DNA of 64,000 bases from Azospirillum sp. OGB3. Its GTDB lineage: Bacteria > Pseudomonadota > Alphaproteobacteria > Azospirillales > Azospirillaceae. The DNA lies in the NCBI RefSeq assembly GCF_014192915.1, contig NZ_JACHYN010000001.1:682001-746000 (forward strand). The letters are read 5' to 3'. Within the stretch, counting starts at the first letter, position 1; each line of letters opens with the position of its first letter. Below, one piece after another: positions 53,095 through 62,492 of the stretch. Under the pieces are notes generated by a model. It did no database searches. It was not told the DNA's origin and saw only the letters and a list, made by a program, of their open reading frames with translations. Both the position numbers and the translations under genes were made by a program.

Positions 53095-54579
53095 TTAGCG
53101 AGCTAGAACACGCGCAGCCTCCTTGGTTTTTATGACGGCTGCTGTAACTTGATGGATCGAAGATACGATTTCACCAATATTGCTGCTGATTGCGGAGACG
53201 GCGCTCGATGCGCCCTGCATGCTGCGAGACATATCCGTCGTGACGGCGGTCTGCTCTTCGACGGCACTGGCCGTGGTGAGCACATAGTCGCGGACCGAGC
53301 TGATCGAACTGCGGATCCCACCAAGTGCAGTCACCACATCATTGGAAATCGACTGCATGCTATCAATCTCGGACGAGATTTGGTCGGTCGCCCGGGCCGC
53401 CTGATTGGCCAAGTTTTTAACTTCAGTCGCCACCACGGCGAAGCCCCGCCCGGCGTCTCCGGCGCGGGCCGCTTCAATCGTTGCATTCAGCGCCAGCAAA
53501 TTGATCTGGCCGGCAATGCTCCGAATGAGTTCCACGATCCCATTCATCTGACGGGCTGCGTCAGACATCTTTTGTGTCGCTTGGTCTGCGATTCCAGCTT
53601 GGTTCTGGGCTTGTTCGGCCATGGACCTGGATTTCGCCATGCTGTTCGAAATTTCCAATGTTGAACTGGCCAACTCTTCCGCTGCGGCTGCAAGCGTTTG
53701 CACGCCGGCGGACGTTTCCGTAGCGGCATTCATTGCAGAGCCGGACTCCGTGTCAGAACGATGGAGTGCCTCCCCGATTTCTCCAAAGTTCTGGTCGATC
53801 AGTGTTTTGAGTTGGTTCAGAAGTTCGATCTTTGCGGTGATGTCGGTAGCGAATTTGACGACTTTGTAGGGCCGACCGCTGGCGTCGAGGATGGGATTGT
53901 AGGACGCCTCGATCCAGACCTCTCGCCCGCCCTTGGCGACGCGCTTGAACTGTGTGGCCTGGTACTCGCCGCGGCGCAACGTCTCCCAGAACTGCGCATA
54001 CTCCGTGCTGGCCACAGTGGCGGGGTCAACGAAGGTCCGGTGATGCCTGCCCTGAATTTCAGGCAAGGTGTACCCCATCACACTCAGAAAATTCTGATTG
54101 GCCGTGATGACGGTTCCGTCGAGTTCGAACTCGATGACCCCCAGGGACTTGCTCAAGGCGTTTACCTGCCCTTGAAGATCAGCTTCCCGTGTCTTGCGCT
54201 CGGTAATGTCGGTAGCGAATTTGACGACTTTGTAGGGCCGACCGCTGGCGTCGAGGATGGGATTGTAGGACGCCTCGATCCAGACCTCTCGCCCGCCCTT
54301 GGCGACGCGCTTGAACTGTGTGGCCTGGTACTCGCCGCGGCGCAACGTCTCCCAGAACCGCGCATATTCCGTGCTGGCCGCGGTGGCGGGGTCAACGAAG
54401 GTCCGGTGATGCCTGCCCTGAATTTCAGGCAAGGTGTACCCCATCACGCTCAGAAAATTCTGATTGGCCGTGATGACGGTTCCGTCGAGTTCGAACTCGA
54501 TGACTGCTAGGGACTTGCTCAGCGCATTGACCTTGTCAGTCGCCTCAGACTGATTATCCGAGCGTTTCCATCCGAACAT
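53095..54579 (-). CDS. Soluble chemoreceptor with duplicated PAS domains
   Basis: A 494-residue methyl-accepting protein without membrane helices. Residues ~17-138 and ~139-260 are two nearly identical PAS-PAC units (each with V-N-A-L-S-K-S-L, N-Q-N-F-L-S-V-M-G-Y and Y-K-V-V-K-F-A-T-D-I-T). Their coding DNA is almost identical too, with a 366-base period. The signalling hairpin tip is [24 protein letters not shown]. Such Aer-like soluble receptors often sense redox state, oxygen or heme/flavin ligands. The gene and its surroundings have lower G+C than the window average, suggesting transfer or a different origin. A GAAAGAG ribosome site precedes the ATG. Confidence 0.9.
   Translation of the reverse strand: MFGWKRSDNQSEATDKVNALSKSLAVIEFELDGTVITANQNFLSVMGYTLPEIQGRHHRTFVDPATAASTEYARFWETLRRGEYQATQFKRVAKGGREVWIEASYNPILDASGRPYKVVKFATDITERKTREADLQGQVNALSKSLGVIEFELDGTVITANQNFLSVMGYTLPEIQGRHHRTFVDPATVASTEYAQFWETLRRGEYQATQFKRVAKGGREVWIEASYNPILDASGRPYKVVKFATDITAKIELLNQLKTLIDQNFGEIGEALHRSDTESGSAMNAATETSAGVQTLAAAAEELASSTLEISNSMAKSRSMAEQAQNQAGIADQATQKMSDAARQMNGIVELIRSIAGQINLLALNATIEAARAGDAGRGFAVVATEVKNLANQAARATDQISSEIDSMQSISNDVVTALGGIRSSISSVRDYVLTTASAVEEQTAVTTDMSRSMQGASSAVSAISSNIGEIVSSIHQVTAAVIKTKEAARVLAR
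53840..54520 (-). repeat. 366-bp near-perfect tandem duplication coding for PAS units
   Basis: Positions 54206 and 53840 start the same long sequence; comparison shows only a handful of differences (for example A/T at 54000 versus 54366). The duplication is recent or kept uniform by gene conversion and gives two consecutive PAS domains. Confidence 0.9.
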
Positions 54580-55426
54580 GACAATCTCTTTCTTAAATGT
54601 TCAACCAACGAACGATCAGCAAGATGCATGCCAAGCATGAGAAATTTCCATATCTACGGAGAAAGACATAAAATCCGGGAGAATGGGGTCTTCAATTCAG
54701 ACAGTTTTTCAGGGTCATATTCCGGAAAAGGCCTTTACAGACTCCATATCTTACTCTTCATGACGGTGCTCAGAGCCCATTCGGCGCAGAATGCAAATGC
54801 ATGAACTGCAAAGCGCAAAACTGTTAAATTTTAAAAATAATTTTACCATTTTGTTCACAATGCACCTCCAAATGGGCAATTGGGTTGGGGGATGCCGTCT
54901 CTCCTGATAGCGCACGTGGAAACCATCCCGCATGCGACATGCGAGCGTTCGCGTGGCTTGTCCTTCACCATTCAGCCGCCTCGCGGCAACCACCTCATCG
55001 GTCTAGGCCAAATCCGCTCGGCAACGTAATGAGCATTCACTTCTCTCTTATTCGTGGAAGGTCGCTGGTGAATTACCAGAATTTCTTCTGAAGTTCTGTG
55101 TGGTAAACTGGTCTATTGGTGTGCGCTTATAATATAATATGAGCAATTATATCTGTAATGAATAAACTAACATAATGTTATATATAGATAATGCTTAATA
55201 AAGGAATTTTGATAAGATATTGGGCTGAATTTATAACGTAATCTTGTCTTTAAGATTTTTGATCATTGAACGATGAATGCGGAATTTACTTATATTCGTG
55301 ACCTTTCATCTGACTGTGATTTTGTCCGGTGGCTATTCTTCTCAGACTGCATCCGGCGCTGCGCGCACGTGTTTTCGTACCCATCCGGTTCAAGGCCGTG
55401 GCAGCCGCGCTTACGGGTGACGGAAC
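54580..55426. other. Long AT-rich non-coding region
   Basis: About 850 bases upstream of the soluble chemoreceptor. From about 55090 to 55270 the sequence is very AT-rich. Short frames exist (for example 55273-55617) but have no ribosome sites and drift into out-of-frame copies of the neighbouring gene. No promoter was identified with confidence. It may hold regulatory sites or decayed DNA. Confidence 0.5.
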
Positions 55427-56335
55427 CTAGGCCGGCGCCCTCGGGAACAGGAATTCGCCCGCCGGATCATGGGCGGCGAAGCGCTGCTGCGCGGTGGCGC
55501 GGTTGGCGACGGCGTAGCAGTAGACGCAGCCGTGCGGGCAGGTGTCGTACTCCCCGATGTCCCGGCTTTCCGCGCACAGGCAACCGGGGCGGTTGCCCTT
55601 CGTCCGGGCGCCGATGAGCCGCCCGGCGACGTCGGACAGCCGTTGCGCGTCGACGCAGCGGGCCGGCGCCGTGCCGGGGACGCCGGCCAGCTCCGGCTGG
55701 GTGCACAACGTCAGCGCCATGCCGTGTTCCGCGGCGATTCCGGCGAGATCGGCCAGCAGGGCGCGCTTCTCCTCCGGGTCCGGGTCGCGCCAGGGCACGC
55801 CAGCGGCGTCGAGATTGCGCGCCGTCTTGCGGTAGGGCTGTAGGAAGGACACCACCGCCTCGTCGGTCAGGCCGCGCATCCGGCCGGCCAGCCGGGCGAA
55901 GGTCTCGCGGTGCCAGGACAACGGCGTGGCCTCTGCCTTCATGATGGGCGCCTTCATGATGGGCGCCGTCACGATGGGGTCGTAGCGCCAGACGGCGGCG
56001 CGCGGTCCCCAGCGGTCGCGCAGCCGGGTCATATGCTCCACCGCGCGCTCCGCGTCGGGGACGGAGCGCTCCAGCGCCCCCGGCAGGCCGGTGATGCTGT
56101 ACTGGACGACGAAGGGGAAGCCGCGCCCCATGACCTCCTCAAGCGCCGGCAGGAAGGGGCCGAGATTCTTGGTCCAGAAGACGAATCCGTCGACCTCCGC
56201 CCGGCTCAGACCGATGCGGTAGGTCTGGCCGCCATAAGGGTTGGCCATGCGGCAGTATCCGGCCTCCAACCGGTTCAGGAACCAGCGCCCGTAAAAGGCG
56301 GGGATGTCCGTCTTGTAGCTGGCGGAAATGATCAT
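55427..56335 (-). CDS. DUF1848 domain protein
   Basis: A 302-residue protein of the DUF1848 family. It begins I-I-S-A-S-Y-K-T-D-I-P-A-F-Y, and residues E-V-D-G-F-V-F-W-T-K-N and F-V-V-Q-Y-S-I-T-G resemble the first half of a TIM barrel. The C-terminal cysteine set C-L-C-A-E-S-R-D-I-G-E-Y-D-T-C-P-H-G-C-V-Y-C fits an iron-sulfur or zinc cluster and recalls radical-SAM and spore-photoproduct-lyase relatives. The activity of this family is not established. A short repeat I-M-K-A-P-I-M-K-A lies mid-protein, from a 15-base tandem. Confidence 0.85.
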   Translation of the reverse strand: MIISASYKTDIPAFYGRWFLNRLEAGYCRMANPYGGQTYRIGLSRAEVDGFVFWTKNLGPFLPALEEVMGRGFPFVVQYSITGLPGALERSVPDAERAVEHMTRLRDRWGPRAAVWRYDPIVTAPIMKAPIMKAEATPLSWHRETFARLAGRMRGLTDEAVVSFLQPYRKTARNLDAAGVPWRDPDPEEKRALLADLAGIAAEHGMALTLCTQPELAGVPGTAPARCVDAQRLSDVAGRLIGARTKGNRPGCLCAESRDIGEYDTCPHGCVYCYAVANRATAQQRFAAHDPAGEFLFPRAPA

Positions 56336-56429
56336 CGCCGGACCATGGCGGCTCGGCGGGCCGCGATCAAGGCTGGATTCGCCGGCGCTTCGGCCTAAAG
56401 TGCCGTCACAGGATCTAGGGGAGAATGCC

Positions 56430-56945
56430 GTGACGGGCGGACAGGACGGCCACGCAGCGGGCCATGGGATGGGCCACAGCGTGGAATGGGAAGGGGTGGT
56501 GCGGTTCCGGCTGCCGGACGGCTGGCGCCCGGAGGTGGAGGAGCATGAGGGCCACGCCGTTGCTGCCTTCCACCCGCCGGCCCCGGCGGGGGGCGTGCTG
56601 CGGCTGGTCACCGACCGGGTGGCGCCCAAGGACGGGCCGGACGGCGCCGTGGCGGTGCTGCGCGAGATGGCGCTGCGCTTCGTGCGTCCCGACGACCCGC
56701 GGGCCAGCGACCGCATCGTCGAGCCCTGGGGCGACGACGGCGTGCTCGCCCAGGCGGTGATGATGACCGAGGAGGACGGCGGCACCGACGCCCATTACCT
56801 GTGGCTGGTCGGAGCGGAGCGCGACGGCAAGGCCGCGGCGGCCATGTTCAGCTACCGCCTGCCCATGGTGATGGACGGCGACGAGTCCTGCGCCGGCACG
56901 CTGGCCCTGCTTGACGGGGCGATCCGCGCGGCGGAGATCCTGTAG
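56430..56945 (+). CDS. Hypothetical protein
   Basis: A 171-residue protein, start GTG 56430, with GGGGAGA at good spacing. The fold looks like a single alpha/beta domain: V-R-F-R-L-P-D-G-W-R-P-E, V-L-R-L-V-T-D-R-V, L-R-E-M-A-L-R-F-V, A-Q-A-V-M-M-T-E-E, Y-L-W-L-V-G-A-E-R, A-A-A-M-F-S-Y-R-L-P. This pattern is like the PsbP/DUF-type domains that appear in small cytoplasmic proteins, but the family was not recognised. It is divergent from the DUF1848 gene and ends at a terminator. Confidence 0.65.
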   Translation: MTGGQDGHAAGHGMGHSVEWEGVVRFRLPDGWRPEVEEHEGHAVAAFHPPAPAGGVLRLVTDRVAPKDGPDGAVAVLREMALRFVRPDDPRASDRIVEPWGDDGVLAQAVMMTEEDGGTDAHYLWLVGAERDGKAAAAMFSYRLPMVMDGDESCAGTLALLDGAIRAAEIL

Positions 56946-56975
56946 AACGATTCGGGACAGGCTCCGCAAACAGGA

Positions 56976-57004
56976 AAGCCGCCCCGTCGAGGGCGGCTTC
57001 GTCT
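56976..57004 (+). terminator. Rho-independent terminator
   Basis: AAGCCGCCC (56976-56984) pairs with GGGCGGCTT (56991-56999), followed by CGTCTTTT. It lies about 30 bases after the hypothetical gene at 56430. Confidence 0.75.
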
Positions 57005-57085
57005 TTTGCGGCCTGATTGGTCGGGCGCGATGTCCCCGGCGTTCCCGCGCCGGTTCGGGCGCTCAGGCGGTCAGGCGTCCGGTGG

Positions 57086-57289
57086 TCAGCAGTGGCCGGC
57101 GCCGCCGGACATCAGGGCCTTCAGCTGCGCCGCCTTCGGATCGAAGGCCATGGCCGCTTCCTCCGCCGCCAGGGCGGCCAGGCTGATGAAGCGCGCCAGA
57201 TCGTCCAGGTCGCACTTCGTCGCGTCGTCCATAAGGCTGTCGAGGCAGGACTTGATGGCCAGAGCCATGTCGCGCCGTTCGTCCATCAT
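57086..57289 (-). CDS. Small hypothetical helical protein
   Basis: A 67-residue protein starting M-M-D-E-R-R-D-M with GGGGGATCAAG before it. It is rich in Ala, Leu and acidic residues and appears fully helical (A-L-A-I-K-S-C-L-D-S-L-M-D-D-A, I-S-L-A-A-L-A-A-E-E-A-A-M-A-F). Its last residues, A-G-H-C, include a terminal cysteine. No family recognised; it may be a small regulatory or structural protein. It reads away from dnaK. Confidence 0.6.
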   Translation of the reverse strand: MMDERRDMALAIKSCLDSLMDDATKCDLDDLARFISLAALAAEEAAMAFDPKAAQLKALMSGGAGHC

Positions 57290-57838
57290 CTTGATCCCCC
57301 TATGGAATGCTGCACACGGTCCCGTTTCGGAAAGCCATGCCTGCGTGCAAGAGCGGCCCCCTGACCAGGAGGGATATATCATATTTCCTTCGATTCTCCA
57401 CTATTAGAATCTTCGGACAACAAAGAAACAAGGCAACCGGCAATTGATTGTGCGCTGTAATGCACACCATTACTTGTTAATGAAAAGTTAACATGGCTGG
57501 GTTGCGGGTGTTTTGCTTGTGTTAAAGCCCTGTAACAGACCGCTTCCGGCACGGCAGGGGGGTGAAGGAGGCTGGTTGCACGTCTTATGCTTCTGAATAC
57601 CCCGGTATTCACTTGCGGCGCGAAGCCCCGGGCGCGACGATATGCCTCGGCGAGCGCGTCACCTTTTGGTCTTTTGACGGTTGGCGGAATGACCAGGACG
57701 TTGCAGCCCGAAACGCACCTGCCTATATCTCCGGCGACAGACGTGAATCCACCCAACCGTTCCACCGACCCCAAGGGGATCGCGGCGGTGCCGGACCAAA
57801 CGGGCCGCCACGCATCTGCCGAACAACAGAGGCTGAAC
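57290..57838. other. Regulatory region upstream of dnaK
   Basis: About 550 bases, AT-richer in its first half. It holds an inverted repeat TGTGC...GCACA near 57447-57465 and a perfect palindrome GAATACC-CC-GGTATTC at 57595-57610. CCCCGGTATT in the latter, with CTTATG 12 bases upstream, faintly resembles a heat-shock sigma-32 promoter; this is weak. No CIRCE site. The frame from 57587 into dnaK is open but not believable as protein. Confidence 0.45.
57595..57610. promoter_or_regulatory. Palindrome upstream of dnaK
   Basis: Seven-base arms GAATACC and GGTATTC separated by CC, about 230 bases before the dnaK start; may be an operator or a stem in the leader RNA. Confidence 0.4.
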
Positions 57839-59758
<1,920 letters not shown>

Positions 59759-59767
59759 GCGTTCGGA

Positions 59768-59807
59768 ACCGGAGGCAATCGTTGGGCAGCCGCCCGTTGC
59801 CTCCGGT
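59768..59807 (+). other. Strong hairpin in the dnaK-dnaJ gap
   Basis: Perfect 11-bp arms ACCGGAGGCAA (59768-59778) and TTGCCTCCGGT (59797-59807) around an 18-base loop, nine bases after the dnaK stop. No T-run follows, so it probably acts as a partial terminator or an RNA end that keeps dnaK mRNA more abundant than dnaJ. Confidence 0.7.
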
Positions 59808-59919
59808 GTCACAGCCGGGAGAACCCGGCGCCATGCAGTATCGTCCGGCCCGTCATCCGTCCTGCGGTGGCGGGCCGGAGATACGATTGGTCTATTGTAT
59901 GTGAAGGCGGTCGGGGCCC

Positions 59920-61062
59920 ATGGCGAAACAGGACTATTACGAGCTGCTCGGGGTGGCGAAGGGCGCCAGCGCGGACGAGATCAAAAAAGCGTACCGCAAG
60001 ATGGCGATGCAGTATCACCCGGACCGCAACCAGGGTGACAAGGACGCCGAGCACAAGTTCAAGGAAATCAGCGAAGCCTACGACGTCCTGAAGGACGAGC
60101 AGAAGCGCGCGGCCTACGACCGCTTCGGCCACGGCGCCTTCGAGAACGGGCGCGGCGGGGCCGGCGGCTTCGGTGGCTTCGATTTCGGCGGCGGTGGCGG
60201 CGGCTTCGCCGACATCTTCGACGAGATGTTCGGGGAATTCATGGGCGGGCGCCGCGGCGGCGGTGCCGCGTCCGGCCGCGGCCAGGATCTGCGCTACAAT
60301 CTGGAGATCGGGCTGGAGGAGGCCTTCAAGGGCACCACGGCCAACGTCCGCGTTCCCTCCACCGTCGCCTGCGATTCCTGCAGCGGCTCGGGTGCCGCGG
60401 CGGGGACCCAGCCGGTCACCTGCCCGACCTGCCAGGGCCACGGCAAGGTGCGCGCCCAGCAGGGCTTCTTCACCATCGAGCGCACCTGCCCGGCCTGCCA
60501 CGGCCAGGGCCGCGTCATCAAGGACCCCTGCAAGAGCTGCGGCGGCGCCGGGCGCCTGCGCAAGGAGAAGACCCTCCAGGTCAACATCCCCGCGGGTGTC
60601 GAGGACGGCACGCGCATCCGTCTGGCCGGGGAGGGCGAGGCGGGCTTGCGCGGGGCGCCGCCGGGCGACCTCTACATCTTCCTGGCCATCGCGCCGCACC
60701 CGATCTTCCAGCGCGACGGCGCCAACATCCACTGCCGGGTGCCGATCCCCATGACCACCGCGGCGCTGGGCGGCACGGTGGAGGTGCCGACCATCGAGGG
60801 CAGCCGCACCAAGGTGACGGTGCCGCCCGGCACCCAGTCCGGCCACCAGTTCCGCATCAAGGGCAAGGGCATGTCGGTGCTGCGCAGCCAGCAGCGCGGC
60901 GACATGTACATCCAGGCCGTCGTCGAGACTCCGGTCAACCTGACCAAGAAGCAGCAGGAGCTTCTGCGCGAGTTCGACACCGCCGGCAAGGAAGGCTCCC
61001 ACCCGCAGTCCGAAGGCTTCTTCGCCAAGGTGAAGGAGCTTTGGGAAGACCTGAAGGACTGA
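59920..61062 (+). CDS. dnaJ: Chaperone protein DnaJ (Hsp40)
   Basis: Co-chaperone that stimulates the DnaK ATPase; 380 residues. The J-domain (residues 1-70) has the essential H-P-D in Y-H-P-D-R-N-Q. A Gly/Phe-rich region follows (G-G-F-G-G-F-D-F-G). Then come four zinc-binding C-x-x-C-x-G-x-G repeats: [24 protein letters not shown] and C-K-S-C-G-G-A-G. The C-terminal substrate domains are complete. It sits in tandem with dnaK and ends at a terminator. Confidence 0.97.
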   Translation: MAKQDYYELLGVAKGASADEIKKAYRKMAMQYHPDRNQGDKDAEHKFKEISEAYDVLKDEQKRAAYDRFGHGAFENGRGGAGGFGGFDFGGGGGGFADIFDEMFGEFMGGRRGGGAASGRGQDLRYNLEIGLEEAFKGTTANVRVPSTVACDSCSGSGAAAGTQPVTCPTCQGHGKVRAQQGFFTIERTCPACHGQGRVIKDPCKSCGGAGRLRKEKTLQVNIPAGVEDGTRIRLAGEGEAGLRGAPPGDLYIFLAIAPHPIFQRDGANIHCRVPIPMTTAALGGTVEVPTIEGSRTKVTVPPGTQSGHQFRIKGKGMSVLRSQQRGDMYIQAVVETPVNLTKKQQELLREFDTAGKEGSHPQSEGFFAKVKELWEDLKD

Positions 61063-61089
61063 TCGCCGTCCCTTCGTTCCGACCACAGG

Positions 61090-61119
61090 AAAAGGCCCGG
61101 TTCCCAGCCGGGCCTTTTT
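61090..61119 (+). terminator. Rho-independent terminator after dnaJ
   Basis: AAAAGGCCCGG and CCGGGCCTTTT pair around TTCCCAG, with a further T at the end, 27 bases past the stop. Confidence 0.92.
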
Positions 61120-61296
61120 CATGCGCGCCGCGTGCTTTTGCCCCGGTGGTATGACCACTTCGGCGTTGACAGCGGCGGGCGGCGGGAAGACTGTCCCGGC
61201 AAATCACGTACAAATGCGTTGATGCCACAGGCCGCGCCGCATACGCACGTATCCCTGGAAATCACAGCAATTGCCGTTGCCGATGGGGGGCATCGC

Positions 61297-62481
61297 GTGT
61301 ATCAACAAGCGCTTAATCTCCTCAGACGGTTCGCGGAGAGGGCATTCCAGGCGGTGAGCGGCGATCTCTCCTTCGAGCAGTTGCGCGACCTGATGCATCC
61401 GGGCGGCCACACCCCGATCATCCAGCGTCGCCGGGCCGTCCTGATCCATTCCCGCGTCCGCATGGTCGCGGCGGTGTTCGCGGTGCTGACGCCGCTGTGG
61501 ATCGTCATCGACGTCTTCATCTTCCCCTGGCCGCTGTGGGGTTATCTGGCCGGCCTGCGGCTGGTGTCCAGCTTCGCCTTCGGCGCGCTGGCGCTCGGCT
61601 ACCGGATCTGCGACGACATGGGCAGCGCGTGGCGGGGGCTGGCCCTGCTGCTGGCGGTACCGACGGTCTTCTTCCTCGCCTCGCACCCCATGCTGAACGA
61701 GGACATGATCGCGGGAAGCGCGCTGGCGGTGGCCGCCGGCTACGCCTTCCTGCCCTTCGTGATGGTGGCGGGGCTCAGCGTCTTCCCGTTGACCGCGCTG
61801 GAGGGGCTGGCCTTCGCGACGCCGATGCTGGCGGCCCACATGCTGGCCGGGGTCTACGGCTCGCTGGTCTTCCCGTTCCCCTCCTACCTGGGCGCCCTAT
61901 GGCTGCTGGTGCTCATCATGGTGGTGGCGACGCTGGCGGCGATGAGCCAGTTGCACTTCATGATGGCCCTGGTCGATCAGGCGTCGCACGACGGGCTGAC
62001 CGGCGCCTTCTCCCGCCGCATCGGGGAGGAACTCCTGCGGCTGCAATTCGCCCATGCCCAGCGCTCGGACCATCCGCTGTCGGTGATCTTCTTCGACCTG
62101 GACAATTTCAAGTCGATCAACGACCGCTTCGGCCACGACCAGGGCGACAAGCAGCTCGGGCGGGCGGCGGAGTCGATCCGCGCCATGCTGCGCCAGTCCG
62201 ACGTGATGGTCCGCTGGGGCGGGGAGGAATTCGTGGTCATCATGCCCAACACCGCCCGCCAGGGCGCCCTGACCGCCGTGGAACGGCTGCACGAGCGGGG
62301 CTTGGGCAAGCGCCCGGACGGCACCCTGCAGACCGCCAGCGTCGGCGTGGCCGAATACCTCCACGACCGCCCGGTGGACTGGGAAAGGCTGGTCGATCTG
62401 GCCGACCAGCGCATGTACGCGGCCAAGCAGTCGGGCAAGAACCGCATCGTCGCCGACGACCGCGTCCCCGAACCGGCCTGA
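61297..62481 (+). CDS. Membrane GGDEF diguanylate cyclase
   Basis: Makes cyclic di-GMP. About 394 residues from GTG 61297, which has GGGGGG six bases upstream; ATG 61222 (419 residues) is an alternative with no ribosome site. Residues ~40-225 contain five to six hydrophobic helices (for example M-V-A-A-V-F-A-V-L-T-P-L-W-I-V and L-W-L-L-V-L-I-M-V-V-A-T-L-A-A-M), a MASE-type membrane sensor of unknown class. The GGDEF domain follows: D-G-L-T-G-A-F-S-R-R, F-D-L-D-N-F-K-S-I-N-D and W-G-G-E-E-F at about residue 308. R-Q-S-D exactly five residues before it forms the inhibitory site. Convergent with the ABC permease gene. Confidence 0.9.
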   Translation: MYQQALNLLRRFAERAFQAVSGDLSFEQLRDLMHPGGHTPIIQRRRAVLIHSRVRMVAAVFAVLTPLWIVIDVFIFPWPLWGYLAGLRLVSSFAFGALALGYRICDDMGSAWRGLALLLAVPTVFFLASHPMLNEDMIAGSALAVAAGYAFLPFVMVAGLSVFPLTALEGLAFATPMLAAHMLAGVYGSLVFPFPSYLGALWLLVLIMVVATLAAMSQLHFMMALVDQASHDGLTGAFSRRIGEELLRLQFAHAQRSDHPLSVIFFDLDNFKSINDRFGHDQGDKQLGRAAESIRAMLRQSDVMVRWGGEEFVVIMPNTARQGALTAVERLHERGLGKRPDGTLQTASVGVAEYLHDRPVDWERLVDLADQRMYAAKQSGKNRIVADDRVPEPA

Positions 62482-62492
62482 CCCTTTCTGTT

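Noticed and set aside
55273..55617. Possible ORF of 114 codons on the plus strand
   Set aside because: No ribosome site, and most of it is antisense to the end of the DUF1848 gene.
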